Shown: positions 16,190 to 28,471 of the stretch, in pieces
How the letters are laid out: every line of letters starts with the position of its first letter
Position numbering within the stretch: position 1 is the stretch's first letter
Assembly: GCF_026341275.1 (NCBI RefSeq)
Contig: NZ_JAIFZO010000001.1
Location: 263,910-327,909 of the forward strand
DNA: 64,000 bases
Source: Streptomyces ortus
GTDB taxonomy: Bacteria; Actinomycetota; Actinomycetes; Streptomycetales; Streptomycetaceae
Reading direction: 5' to 3'
Made by a program: the position numbers and the translations under genes
Notes under the pieces: generated by a model
What the model saw: the letters and a program-made list of their open reading frames with translations, nothing else
Told to the model about the DNA's origin: nothing
The model's database searches: none

Positions 16190-17080
16190 ATGACCGTGTT
16201 CCTTGTCCTGTTCGTGGTGCTCGGCCTGGTGCTTCTCGGGGCCGCCGCCGCACTGACCCGGCGGAAACTCGGTTCCTCCTCCGGACAGGCCCGCCCCGCG
16301 GGGCCGGGCGCCGACCGGAAGGTACTGGAGGCCGTCGCCCTGGGGCTGCAGGCGCTGGCCGAGGGGCGCGCGAGGGACGCGCGCCGACTGCCCGTCGTGC
16401 AGACGGTCGTCCACTCGGGACAGCGGCTCACCGCGCGTCTCGCGCAGGCCGACGTGGCGGCGCCTTCGCCGTGGACGTCGGACGTCTCCGGCAAGGAGTG
16501 GTCGCTGGACCCGGCGAGCCTGCGCGCGACCGGCACCTCCGGCGGCGCGCCCACACATCCGTACTCCCTGACCGTCACCCTCGGCCTGCACAGGGGAGAC
16601 AGGGTGCTGGTCGACCTCGCGCAGCTGCCGGGGCCGATCGCGCTGACAGGTGACGACCACGAGGTGCTGCGCCTGGCGCAGGCTCTCATCACCGAGGTCG
16701 TCTCGGGGCCCGTCGGGCACCTGGCCACGGTGGTCCTGGTGGGTTCGGCGACCACCCCTCCGGTGACCGACGGACTGGGCTCGCGGTCGGCCCGGCTGTA
16801 CCCGGCGGCCACCCGGAAGGAGGCCCTGGCCCACGAGGACACCGGGACGTCCGCGGGGGCGACGGCCGGCGCGGCGCGCACTCGTCGTCTCTTCGTGGTC
16901 ACCGCCGCCCAGTTCCGGGACGAGAGATGGGCCGACGCCCCGCTGCGCGAGACCGACGCGCTGTTGGTACTCGGCTGGATCACCGACGCGGAGTGGCAGA
17001 TCGGGGTGCACACGGACGGCTCCCTGGACACCGGCCGCCTGGGTGTCCTCGTCGACACCCACACCGCCCGCTTCTCCTGA
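16190..17080 (+). CDS. Membrane-anchored protein of unknown function
   Basis: 296 residues. One N-terminal transmembrane segment (TVFLVLFVVLGLVLLGAAAA) followed by a positively charged RRK stop-transfer, then a soluble cytoplasmic-type domain with no recognised catalytic motif. The C-terminal part contains LTGDDHEVLRLAQALITEV and a hydrophobic strand LVLGWITDAEWQIGVHTDG, a combination I associate with accessory domains of Streptomyces regulators and secretion proteins but cannot name. ATG with AAAGG about 8 bases upstream. Convergent with the LAL regulator downstream; 91 bases separate the stops. No function is proposed. Confidence 0.65.
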   Translation: MTVFLVLFVVLGLVLLGAAAALTRRKLGSSSGQARPAGPGADRKVLEAVALGLQALAEGRARDARRLPVVQTVVHSGQRLTARLAQADVAAPSPWTSDVSGKEWSLDPASLRATGTSGGAPTHPYSLTVTLGLHRGDRVLVDLAQLPGPIALTGDDHEVLRLAQALITEVVSGPVGHLATVVLVGSATTPPVTDGLGSRSARLYPAATRKEALAHEDTGTSAGATAGAARTRRLFVVTAAQFRDERWADAPLRETDALLVLGWITDAEWQIGVHTDGSLDTGRLGVLVDTHTARFS

Positions 17081-17171
17081 CCCGTCCGACGGAGCCGACC
17101 CGGCGGCGAACGCGGCCAACGCGGTGAACGCGGCCAGCGCGGCCAGCGCGGCCAACGCGGCTGACGGGCCG

Positions 17172-20099
17172 CTACCGAACGGTGCCGGGCACACCGTCCG
17201 GCACCAGGCCGCGGTCGGCGAGGCTGCCGTCCAGCCAGGCCGCGGCCAGTTCGGCCCGCGAGCGGCACCCGGTGCGCTGGAACAGCTGTGTCAGCCGCCG
17301 CTCCACGGTCTTCTCGCTCGACGCCAGCCGTGCCGCGATCTGCCGGTTCGTCGCCCCGTCGCTGACCAGCACCGTCAGCCTGACGTCCGCCTCGCTCAAC
17401 CGGTCCCTGGCCGGCCGCACCCTCGGCAGTACGAGACTGCGCCGCCGCGCCATGTGACCCAGTGTCGTACGGGTGGCGCGCCCGATCCCCAGCGACTGCG
17501 CGAGATACGAGGCCTCGGCCAGCCGCCGGTCGGAGTCGTCGTCGATCTCCACCAGGCACAGCCGGCAGAGCAGGCCCATGTACACATCACCGCGCCCGTC
17601 GACCGACCGCAGGGCGGCCAGCGCGCCGTCCACGTCTCCGTGCACCAGGCCCCGCCCCAGCTGCACCGTCTCGCGGGTCAGGGCGGAGCCCACCTCCTCG
17701 TGCAGCGTTTCCATTTCCTCCAGCGTCCGGCCCATGACCTCGGGCAAGCCCTCCAGCAGGGCGTACGACAGGTGCCGCAGCAGCACCTTCTCGATGCCCG
17801 ACAGCAGACCGCTCCCACGGGCCCGCCGTACGTCCTCGCGCGCCTCCTGAAGTGCCTGGGCCGCCCCGCCCGACCAGTACCGCAACCCCAACCTGGCCCA
17901 GCCGACCAGGGGATGGGTCACACCGTCGGGAATGAGCTCCAACCATGCCCGGGCGTGCCCCAACTCCCCTCGCGCACAGTGGATCTCGGCCGCCAGAGCA
18001 CGGGCGCCCTGCGCGGTGGCGGCTGCCGTGCCACGGGTCCGGCTGCGCGCCTCGATCCGGCGGGCGGCCGAGAGAGCCCCGTCCCAGTCACCCTCCAGAT
18101 AGCGGCGCACCATGGCGTGGTGGCGCGCGGCGGTGCTGTCCCCCGCCCCCGTGTAGCGGTCTCCGAGCACGGCGGCCAGGGCGTCGGCGAGGTCCGCGTG
18201 GGTGGCCGCGTGCCGCAGCCGGTCCACGGTGTGCGTGCTGTTCGCCTCCGGTGGCAGGGCGTTCAGTGCCCGCAGCAGCTCCGTGTGCCCGCCCGACGCG
18301 GCGGCGAGCAGCCGTAGTTCGGCGGGGGAGGGGAGCGGCCCGGTTCCGGGCCGGTGGCCGGCGACCGGCCGGCGCACCCTCGGGCGGTCCTCGCCTGCCG
18401 GGGGGCGTACGGCCCCGACGATCCCGTACGGACCGGCCAGCGCCGCGAACTCCCGCACCGCGGCCAGGTGTTGCGGAGGGCTGGTGTCCGAGGTGCCGGA
18501 GTCGTGGGTGTGCGGCAACCGGTGTTCGTGCAGCGCCGCCAGGGCCCACACTTCGGTGACGTATCCCAGCCGACCATGGGCCTGACGCCCGTCCTGCCCG
18601 CCGCTTCCCTGCGGGACGTCGCTTCCGGCCCAAGTGCTGGTGCTTGTGCCGGGACCGGTGGTCCGCTCGGCGGAGGAGGCGTACAGGCGGGCGAGCAGGG
18701 GTTCGCCCAGGGCCAGCGCGCCGGGATGGTCGGCGTGACGCAGGCTCAGTTCGGCGGACTCGTAGAGCACACCGGTCGTCCTGCGGTCGTACGGAGTCAG
18801 GCGTCGCAGCGCCGAGGAGTAGGCGCGGACCGACCGCGGCCAGTCGGACCTGGCGTCCGTACGGGCCGCCGCCAGCAGCACGTCCACCGCGAGCGCGTCG
18901 TCCAGTTCGGTCCCGGCGGCGGTCACATGATCGGCGAGGCAGGGATGGCCGCCCCCCGCGGTCTCCGCGCCGAGCCGGTCGCTCAGCGACCTGGTGATCA
19001 GGGCGTGCAGGGACGCGACGTCGTGGTGGGTGGGCAGGGCGCGCAGCGCCGCCGCGAGCGCCGGGACGGCGAACGACGCCCGGCCGTCCTCGTCCACGGT
19101 CAGGATCCCCTCCTCGACCAGCGGTGTCAGGGTCCGGTCGACGAGACCGGCCCGGCGGGGGCCGCCCGGCTTCAGCCGGTGCAGATCGGCGAACCGTATC
19201 TCGGCGTGTTCCAGGGCGCGGGCCACCGCCGCGGCCCCGTCCAGGCCGGCGGCGTCCGGCGGCTCGCCGGGCCAGCAGAGCCGCTTCAGCTGTGCCACGT
19301 CCGTGGTGAGCCGCAGTGCCTGCTCCGGCTCGGTCAGGCAGACATGGCCGCCCAGTTCGAGGAAGCCGCCGTGCCCGTCCATCGAGTCCAGCACCGAGAG
19401 TACGGCCTCGGGGGTGCCCGCCATCGGGCCCAGCGCGCGCAGCACCGCCGTCACCAGTGCCGGTTCGACCGGGCGGCCGAGCACGTGCTCCATCAGGGCC
19501 TCGACGTCGGTGGGACGTAGCGGCGGCAGTTCGAGCAACCGGTCGGCCGCAGAGGTCAGTTGGGAAACTCCGCCATCTCTCGGGTGCACCGGTCGGCCGG
19601 CCAGCGCCATCGGCACACCGGCCGGGCGGAAGACACGTATCAGCAGGCCGAGGGCGGCGGCCGTGGCCGACGGCAGGTGTTCGACGTCGTCGACGACCAG
19701 CGCGAACGGGGTGTCGCGGGCGGCCTCCGTGAGCGCTTCACTCAGGGCGGCGAGCTGGGTCAACTCGCCGTGTTGCGCGATGGGTTGGCGTGCCGCTCGG
19801 CGGGCGCCGCCGACGCGGGCCGTGTTCCGGCGGCGGTGGACCTTGGCCAGCGCGCTGTGGACGCCGTCGGCCAGGGCGGTGGCACCGGGCGTGCTCGCGT
19901 CGGCGTGACAGCGCAGCCGCAGGACCCTGGCGCCCTCCTCGACCGCCGCTCGCCGAGCGTGTTCCAGCACGGTGGTCTTGCCCGTTCCGGCGGCACCGAC
20001 GATCAGCAGGACACGGGCCGTGTCACCGGTGGACAGCAGGGTCCGGGTCACCTCCCGGATCTCGCCGTCGCGGCCTGTGACAGGCCGGCCGTCATACAC
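17172..20099 (-). CDS. LuxR family LAL-type ATPase regulator
   Basis: 975 residues. N-terminal AAA/NTPase with an intact Walker A GAAGTGKT (residues 35-42) and Walker B-like LVVDDVEHL, a long TPR-like helical middle, and a C-terminal LuxR HTH (RLSEADVRLTVLVSDGATN, then IAARLASSEKTVERRLTQLF). This is the LAL (large ATP-binding LuxR) plan, common as pathway activators in Streptomyces clusters. The GTG at 20099 was chosen because AGGAGG sits 7 bases upstream; a longer reading to 20297 would overlap the divergent partner's start. Divergent from another LAL gene across about 200 bases. The effector is unknown. Confidence 0.88.
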   Translation of the reverse strand: MYDGRPVTGRDGEIREVTRTLLSTGDTARVLLIVGAAGTGKTTVLEHARRAAVEEGARVLRLRCHADASTPGATALADGVHSALAKVHRRRNTARVGGARRAARQPIAQHGELTQLAALSEALTEAARDTPFALVVDDVEHLPSATAAALGLLIRVFRPAGVPMALAGRPVHPRDGGVSQLTSAADRLLELPPLRPTDVEALMEHVLGRPVEPALVTAVLRALGPMAGTPEAVLSVLDSMDGHGGFLELGGHVCLTEPEQALRLTTDVAQLKRLCWPGEPPDAAGLDGAAAVARALEHAEIRFADLHRLKPGGPRRAGLVDRTLTPLVEEGILTVDEDGRASFAVPALAAALRALPTHHDVASLHALITRSLSDRLGAETAGGGHPCLADHVTAAGTELDDALAVDVLLAAARTDARSDWPRSVRAYSSALRRLTPYDRRTTGVLYESAELSLRHADHPGALALGEPLLARLYASSAERTTGPGTSTSTWAGSDVPQGSGGQDGRQAHGRLGYVTEVWALAALHEHRLPHTHDSGTSDTSPPQHLAAVREFAALAGPYGIVGAVRPPAGEDRPRVRRPVAGHRPGTGPLPSPAELRLLAAASGGHTELLRALNALPPEANSTHTVDRLRHAATHADLADALAAVLGDRYTGAGDSTAARHHAMVRRYLEGDWDGALSAARRIEARSRTRGTAAATAQGARALAAEIHCARGELGHARAWLELIPDGVTHPLVGWARLGLRYWSGGAAQALQEAREDVRRARGSGLLSGIEKVLLRHLSYALLEGLPEVMGRTLEEMETLHEEVGSALTRETVQLGRGLVHGDVDGALAALRSVDGRGDVYMGLLCRLCLVEIDDDSDRRLAEASYLAQSLGIGRATRTTLGHMARRRSLVLPRVRPARDRLSEADVRLTVLVSDGATNRQIAARLASSEKTVERRLTQLFQRTGCRSRAELAAAWLDGSLADRGLVPDGVPGTVR

Positions 20100-20296
20100 G
20101 CCCACGCCTCCTGATCCGGGACACGCCGGACGGGAACGACCAGCGGAAACGGCCCCATGCGAACAGCCGTCCGCACATGACCATAATGGCTGTCGCCGGC
20201 CGAAGGCCCGGACGAAGGGCCGGCCGGCGGCGCTCTCCACGCGTGGGCGCGCCACCGCCCGCCCGGCACATGTCGTAGAGGAGAGCGCGGAGGACA

Positions 20297-23200
20297 ATGA
20301 CTGCTCCGTCCGACACCCCCTGGCTGCTGCACGGGGGTACGGCCGTCAGCCTGGACCGTACCGCCGGTCGACTGGTGGGCCGCGAACGGCAGGTGGACGA
20401 GGTCCACGGCCGGCTGAGCGATCCGGAGGGGCCGCGCCTGGTGCTCGTCCGCGGTGAACGAGGCGTCGGGCGGAGCGAGTTCGTGCGGGCGGCCGGTGAA
20501 CTGCTGCGCGCGGAGGGTGCTGACGTCCTCGACGTGGCGTGTGTTCCCGGTGACCGGGGACGGCCGTTCCTGCTGGCGTTGCGGTTGATCATGGCGCTGG
20601 AGGAGCACCGTACGGCCGCGGCGCACCCGCGGTCGGCGCGGCCGGCCGCCGAGGCCCTGCGGGCGGCCGAGCAGCGTGACAGGACGGCGATGGCGGGACT
20701 GCTGCGCGCCGCTCTCACGCACTCCGGGCCCACCCCCGTGGTCGTGGTGACGGACGACCTCCAGCACGCCGACGCCGCTTCGCTGGCCGTGCTGCGGGAG
20801 ACCGACTTCGCGCATGTGCCGCACACCGTCCGGTTGTTGGCCTCGGAAGCGGGACGCGGTGGGCCGGGGGCGACCGGGTGGGAGGGCGTCTACGGGACCC
20901 ACACGCTCGTCCTGTCCCGGCTCGGACCGCACGAGACCACCACCATGCTGGCACGCCGGTTGCGGGCCACGCCCGACACGACGCTGGCCCGGCGGGTGCG
21001 GGAGCTCACCCTCGGGGTGCCCGGCGCCGTCGACGCGCTGCTCACCGGCTGGACGCGGCAGGGCGCGATCAGGGTGGCCGACGGCCACGCCTTCGTCGGC
21101 GCGCGCAGACCGACGCCGGTGCTGCCGGACGACGACCGGTTCATGACGGCGCTGGACGAGCTGGACGAGTCGTGCCGCACGGTGGCCGGGGCCCTGAGCG
21201 TCCTGTGGCCGCTCGGGGGGCGGGCCGCGCCACTGATCGCGGCAGCGACCGGCTTGTCCGCGGATGCGGTGAGCGACGCGCTCCGCGCCCTGACCGAAGC
21301 GGAGCTCACCGAAGCCCTCCCGACACCGGGCGCCACCCCCACGCCCCGCCACGCCGAGACGGGCCCCGTCGGCCCCGCCGTCCCCACGGCCCCCGAAGCG
21401 GCCGAGGCGCCCACCCCCGGAGCCGCTGCGGTCGCCGACGGCTCGACTGCCGTCCCCGGATCCGGCCGCGCCGACGACCCCGGCCCCGGCCCCGGCTCCG
21501 GGCCCGTCGTTGCTGCCGCGCCGGGTGCCGACACGGTCGCCCCCGGAGCCGCTGCGGTCGCCGACGGCTTGACTGCCGTCCCCGGATCCGGCCGCGCCGA
21601 CGGCCCCGGCCCCGGGCCCGTCGTTGCTGCCGCCCCGGGTGCCGACACGGTCGCCCCCGGGGCCGACGACGGTGCCGCCCCCGTCCCCGCGCCCCGAAGC
21701 GGTCGCCTCCCCGGTGGCGACCGCGTACCCCCGCACGGGTGGCGGTTCCGGGTGCCGTTCGTGGCGTATGCCGTTCGGGAGCGGCTGGGGCCCTTGGAGC
21801 GGAGCAGGCTGGCCGCCACCGCCGTGGAGGCGTTGTGGGCGGACCAGGACGAGGCGAGCCCGCAGGGCGCCACCCCGCATCCGCGAAGACCGGCGGTCGC
21901 GGCCCTGCCGGACGAGGCCGACGCGGTGGCCTACCTCGCGGACCGCGTCGCGGAAGCCGGCTCGCTCGTCGACCCCGACCGCGCGGTAGCCGAACTGACG
22001 GCCGCCGCACAGAGGCTGCACCCCGACTCCGAGGGCAGGGGAGTGCTCCGGTGGTGCCGGGCGGCCGGTCACCTCGCCGAGCGGCCCGCCGACCGGGTCG
22101 CGGCCCTCCACCGGTACGCCAAGGCCGCCTACAACGCCGGCGACCACCACACCGCGCGGACCATCGCGGAGTCGATCCTGCGCAACCTGGCGGACGTCCT
22201 CGGCCCCCCGGCGCTGCAGGACACCGCCAGCCTGTTCACCGCGGCGACGGCCAACGACCTCGACTGGCGGGCCCTGTCCCGGCTGGCCACGGCGCGATGG
22301 TGGGACGAGCTGCGCCTGCCCGCCCTGGCCGCCGTGACCGGCCGGGCGCTGGCCCTCAGCCAGTTGGAGAGGTGGCAGGAGGTACTGGACCTGCTGGCCC
22401 GGACCGAGCCCGTCTGGGCCACCGATGCCCATGCCCGGGTGCTGCCCGCCTACTTCCGGGCCGTGGCGGAACTGGCGCTGGGGCGGCCGGAGCGCTTCCG
22501 GGACGCGCTGGCGTTCCCGGAGGCCGCGCGCCTCGACACCGGTCACGTCCACGCGCTGGCCACCACCATGTTCGACGAGCTGCTCAGCGGCCGGGACCTG
22601 CGCGCGGCCGAAGCCCTGCTGGACGCGCACGGCCTGACCGCCGACCTGCTGGCCCCCCGGAGCCTGTTCCTGTGGCGCCATCTGCAGGGCCGGTGGGACG
22701 AGGCACTGGAGTCGGCACGCTGGATGCTGGCGAACAACCAGACGAGCACCCCCGCGGCGGACAGCCAGCTGATCCCGGCGCGGACCGCTGCCGTCCTGCT
22801 GGCCCGGGGCCGCCCCACGAGCGCCCGCCGCCTTCTCGACAGCGTGCGCGGGGACGCGGCGAGCGGTGGCGGGGAGGGCCCGCTGGAGTACTCCCTGGAC
22901 GCCGTCGAGGCGGAGTTGCTGCGGGCCCTCGGCGACCCGGCCGGCGCCGAGAAGGTACTGCGCCGAGGTCTGGACGCGGCAGCGGACCGCGGCCAGATCG
23001 CCGGCACCGGTGAACTGTGGGCCGCGCTCGCCGAGGTGCACGCGGACGAGGGACGTCCGGGTGAGGCGGCGGCCTGCCTGCGACGCCTGCGACGGATCTC
23101 CGACCGCACGGGAGACACAAGGACTCGGCTCAGGTTCTTGCTTGCGTCGGCCGACGTCCAGCGACAGAACAGCCGAGCCGACCAGACCGGCCGAGTCAGT

Positions 23201-23737
23201 CAGACCGGCCGAGCCGACCAGACCGGTCGAGCCGACCCGGTCGGCCACACCGGCCCGCACGGCCCCGACGGGTTCGGCTCCGGCCACGAGAATCTGCGTG
23301 AGGCGGTGGAACTCGCCCGCTCCCGCAGCCAGCCGTTCGAGACGGCGGTGACCCTCGTCGCCGCCGCGGACGCCGGCGCGGGCCCGCCCGCCCTGTTGCA
23401 CGAGGCGTACGAACTCTTCGGCCTGGCCGGCGCCGCCCTGCCCCGCTTCCACACCAGGACCGCCATGCGCGAGGCCGGAACCACCGTCCCCGGCCGCAGA
23501 CAGGCCACCGCCGAGAACGAACAACTGCTCGCGACCCTGATCGCCGAGGGGCTCACCAACCGCCAGATCGCCACGGTGCTGCGGCTCAGCGAGGACGCGG
23601 TCGCCAACCGCCTGACCCGGCTGTTCGCCCGCACCGGCCTGCGATCCCGCACCGAAGTGGTCACCGCCGTGCTCACCACCTACCGCGTCCACCGAGGAGC
23701 GGCCGGGCAGGATGAGGTACATACCGGGCAGGGTTAG
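20297..23737 (+). CDS. LuxR family LAL-type regulator with degenerate P-loop
   Basis: 1,146 residues with the same plan as its divergent neighbour. The P-loop reads GERGVGRS (53-60): the invariant Lys is Arg, so ATP hydrolysis may be impaired. Walker B is VVVTDDLQHAD. A Pro/Gly/Ala-rich insertion (about residues 340-480) contains a near-perfect tandem duplication. A second low-complexity run of QTGRA(D/S)-type repeats lies near residue 960. The C-terminal HTH is LLATLIAEGLTNRQIATVL with EDAVANRLTRLFARTG. ATG with GGAGG 3-4 bases upstream. The end of the gene is close to the P450 gene, which may be its target. Confidence 0.88.
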   Translation: MTAPSDTPWLLHGGTAVSLDRTAGRLVGRERQVDEVHGRLSDPEGPRLVLVRGERGVGRSEFVRAAGELLRAEGADVLDVACVPGDRGRPFLLALRLIMALEEHRTAAAHPRSARPAAEALRAAEQRDRTAMAGLLRAALTHSGPTPVVVVTDDLQHADAASLAVLRETDFAHVPHTVRLLASEAGRGGPGATGWEGVYGTHTLVLSRLGPHETTTMLARRLRATPDTTLARRVRELTLGVPGAVDALLTGWTRQGAIRVADGHAFVGARRPTPVLPDDDRFMTALDELDESCRTVAGALSVLWPLGGRAAPLIAAATGLSADAVSDALRALTEAELTEALPTPGATPTPRHAETGPVGPAVPTAPEAAEAPTPGAAAVADGSTAVPGSGRADDPGPGPGSGPVVAAAPGADTVAPGAAAVADGLTAVPGSGRADGPGPGPVVAAAPGADTVAPGADDGAAPVPAPRSGRLPGGDRVPPHGWRFRVPFVAYAVRERLGPLERSRLAATAVEALWADQDEASPQGATPHPRRPAVAALPDEADAVAYLADRVAEAGSLVDPDRAVAELTAAAQRLHPDSEGRGVLRWCRAAGHLAERPADRVAALHRYAKAAYNAGDHHTARTIAESILRNLADVLGPPALQDTASLFTAATANDLDWRALSRLATARWWDELRLPALAAVTGRALALSQLERWQEVLDLLARTEPVWATDAHARVLPAYFRAVAELALGRPERFRDALAFPEAARLDTGHVHALATTMFDELLSGRDLRAAEALLDAHGLTADLLAPRSLFLWRHLQGRWDEALESARWMLANNQTSTPAADSQLIPARTAAVLLARGRPTSARRLLDSVRGDAASGGGEGPLEYSLDAVEAELLRALGDPAGAEKVLRRGLDAAADRGQIAGTGELWAALAEVHADEGRPGEAAACLRRLRRISDRTGDTRTRLRFLLASADVQRQNSRADQTGRVSQTGRADQTGRADPVGHTGPHGPDGFGSGHENLREAVELARSRSQPFETAVTLVAAADAGAGPPALLHEAYELFGLAGAALPRFHTRTAMREAGTTVPGRRQATAENEQLLATLIAEGLTNRQIATVLRLSEDAVANRLTRLFARTGLRSRTEVVTAVLTTYRVHRGAAGQDEVHTGQG
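21415..21665 (+). repeat. Tandem ~120-bp duplication in LAL linker
   Basis: The segment encoding PGAAAVADGSTAVPGSGRAD and the following PGPGP-GPVVAAAPGADTVA occurs twice in a row (starts about 21418 and 21544), differing by a few substitutions and a 9-base gap. Consistent with slippage in a disordered linker. Confidence 0.75.
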
Positions 23738-23810
23738 CCTTGCGTGTGATCGGATACCCCATACCCGTCCGGACCTCGCGGCCCCGGATCTCACCACCCC
23801 GGCCCCCGCG

Positions 23811-24986
23811 ATGAACGCCGACGTCTCCTCCCCCCTCGGCGCCGCCACCACCCTCGCCGAACTCACCCGCGACCCCCACGCACGACTGGCCCGTCTGCGC
23901 GCGCACGAGCCCGTGTCCTGGCTGCCCGAACTCGACGGCTGGCTGGTGACCCGCCGGGACCTCGCGATGAGCGTGATGCGGGACGCCGAGACCTTCACGG
24001 TCGACGACCCCCGGTTCTCCACGGCGCAGGTCGTCGGGCCGAGCATGCTGTCCCTGGACGGCGAAGCGCACGCCCGCCACCGCGAGCCCTTCACCGCGCC
24101 CTTCCGCCCCCGCGCGGTCCATGACGGCTTCGCCTCGTTCATCGAGGGGGAGAGCGACCGGCTCATCACCGAACTGGAGGAGGACGGCACCGCCGACCTG
24201 CGCCGCGCCTTCGCCGGTCCGCTCGCGGTCGCCGTCGTGACCGAGGCACTCGGGCTGGTCGGCACGAGCACCGCCACGGTCCTGTCCTGGTACGACTCCA
24301 TCGTGGCGGCTGTCTCGGACATCACCGCCGGACAGGAGGCGCAGCCCGTCGGCACCGCGGCCTACGCGCGCCTGCGGGCAGCCGTGGAGGCGACCGTCGC
24401 CGACCGGGACGCGGCCTCGCTCCTCGTCTCCGCAGCCGGACGGCTGACACCGGCCGAAGTGGCCTCCAACGCCGCGGTCCTGATGTTCGGCGGCATCGAG
24501 ACCACCGAGGGCATGATCACCAACGCGCTGCTGCACCTGCTGAGCCACCCCGGGCAACTCGCCCTGGTCCGCGCCGACCCCGGTCTGCTGGACGGCGCGA
24601 TCGAGGAGTCGCTGCGCCTCGAACCGGGCGCCGCGGTGGTGGACCGCTACGCCACCCGCGACACCGTCCTCGGCCCGGTCACCGTCCGCCGGGGCGACCT
24701 GGTCACCGTCTCGCTGGCCGGAGCCAACCGCGACCCCGACGTCTTCCCCGACCCCGACACATTCGACGTCCGCCGCGAGAACGCGCGCCTCCAACTGGCC
24801 TTCGCCCACGGCCCGCACTACTGCCTCGCCGCACACCTCGCCCGTCTGGAGACCCGTATCGCCCTGCGGGACCTGCTCGGACGGCTCCCCGGCCTGCGCC
24901 TGGACCCGGCCCACCCCACCGCCCCGTACGGCCTGGTCTTCCGCAAGCCGCTCAGCCTGCACCTCCTGTGGGACACCACGGCCTGA
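23811..24986 (+). CDS. Cytochrome P450
   Basis: 391 residues, class I bacterial P450 length. I-helix: VLMFGGIETTEGM (GGxETT). K-helix ExxR: EESLRLEPGAAVVDR. Heme loop: FAHGPHYCLAAHLARLE, with the Cys ligand present but Ala at the position of the usual Gly two residues after it. Substrate not predictable. No ribosome site is obvious before the ATG at 23811; an ATG at 23712 overlaps the LAL gene end and has GAGGAG 12 bases upstream, so the start is uncertain. No ferredoxin gene is adjacent; electrons must come from elsewhere (fprA-type reductases occur at 41.6 and 56-57 kb). Follows the LAL gene in the same direction. Confidence 0.88.
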   Translation: MNADVSSPLGAATTLAELTRDPHARLARLRAHEPVSWLPELDGWLVTRRDLAMSVMRDAETFTVDDPRFSTAQVVGPSMLSLDGEAHARHREPFTAPFRPRAVHDGFASFIEGESDRLITELEEDGTADLRRAFAGPLAVAVVTEALGLVGTSTATVLSWYDSIVAAVSDITAGQEAQPVGTAAYARLRAAVEATVADRDAASLLVSAAGRLTPAEVASNAAVLMFGGIETTEGMITNALLHLLSHPGQLALVRADPGLLDGAIEESLRLEPGAAVVDRYATRDTVLGPVTVRRGDLVTVSLAGANRDPDVFPDPDTFDVRRENARLQLAFAHGPHYCLAAHLARLETRIALRDLLGRLPGLRLDPAHPTAPYGLVFRKPLSLHLLWDTTA

Positions 24987-25170
24987 TCGACCGTCGCCCC
25001 GACGGGCTGTCGCCCCGGCCGGCCGTCACTCCTGTCGACCGCCGTCACCCCTGGTCGGCGGAGTGCGATCGTCCGCCGAAGTGGCCCGGCCGGTCCTCCC
25101 CGGAGCATTGCGGGCGGGCCGCGACCGTCCGAGTCTGGACGCACGTGCCGGGCTGTGAGGAGGACGGGCG

Positions 25171-27870
<2,700 letters not shown>

Positions 27871-27889
27871 GACCGGCGGGGACCGGGCC

Positions 27890-28471
27890 TCAGCGGCGGC
27901 CCGGGGCCCCCGCCCGCAGTCCGTCCATGACGAAGTCCAGCAGGCGGGCCGCGCGCGACTGCCAGTCCCCGTGGGGGTCGAGCTGCCAGAGGCCGGCGAT
28001 GGCGAGGAGGAAGTCGTCCGAGGTGACGCCCGGCCGGATGGTGCCGGCCTCCTCGTTGGCGCGGAGCAGGCGCTCGCCCGCCGCCGCCACCGGAGTGGGT
28101 TCCGGCTTTGCCGGGCCGCCGGGCGCGCTGGTGACCTGCCGGATCGCGTCCGCCAGACCCGCCTTGGTCATGGCGAACCGGGCCAGGTGGTCCATCCACT
28201 CGCGCAGCGCCCGCTCCGGCTCATGAGCGTCGAGCAGTTCGCAGGCGGCGTCGGCGACCTGCTGCATCTCGTGGCGGTAGATCTCCAGGACGAGCGCCTC
28301 GCGGTTGGGGAAATTGCGGTAGAAGGTGCCCTGCCCGACGCCCGCCTTCTTGGCGATGGCGCTGAGCGGGGCGTCCGCGCAGAGCGTCAGCTCGGCCACG
28401 GCCACTTCCAGGATGCGCTCGCGGTTGCGCTGCGCGTCCGAGCGCAGAGGTGCGTCCTTCTTGTGCCCCAC
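27890..28471 (-). CDS. TetR/AcrR family transcriptional regulator
   Basis: 193 residues. HTH: RERILEVAVAELTLCADA, then SAIAKKAGVGQGTFYRNFPN with the conserved GTFYRxFP. GTG start with GAGGAGGA 3 bases upstream. Faces the molybdenum-hydroxylase operon across 353 bases that hold three inverted repeats, so it probably represses itself and that operon. The ligand could be an aldehyde or aromatic substrate of the enzyme (inference). Confidence 0.87.
   Translation of the reverse strand: MGHKKDAPLRSDAQRNRERILEVAVAELTLCADAPLSAIAKKAGVGQGTFYRNFPNREALVLEIYRHEMQQVADAACELLDAHEPERALREWMDHLARFAMTKAGLADAIRQVTSAPGGPAKPEPTPVAAAGERLLRANEEAGTIRPGVTSDDFLLAIAGLWQLDPHGDWQSRAARLLDFVMDGLRAGAPGRR

Noticed and set aside
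23737..23760. GGGTTAGCCTTGC before the P450 as an iron box
   Set aside because: Only one half resembles TTAGGTTAGGC and there is no second arm.
20040..24355. Long minus-strand frame opposite the second LAL gene and P450
   Set aside because: Repeats of Gly/Arg/Gln without domains; the plus strand carries clear P-loop, HTH and P450 motifs.
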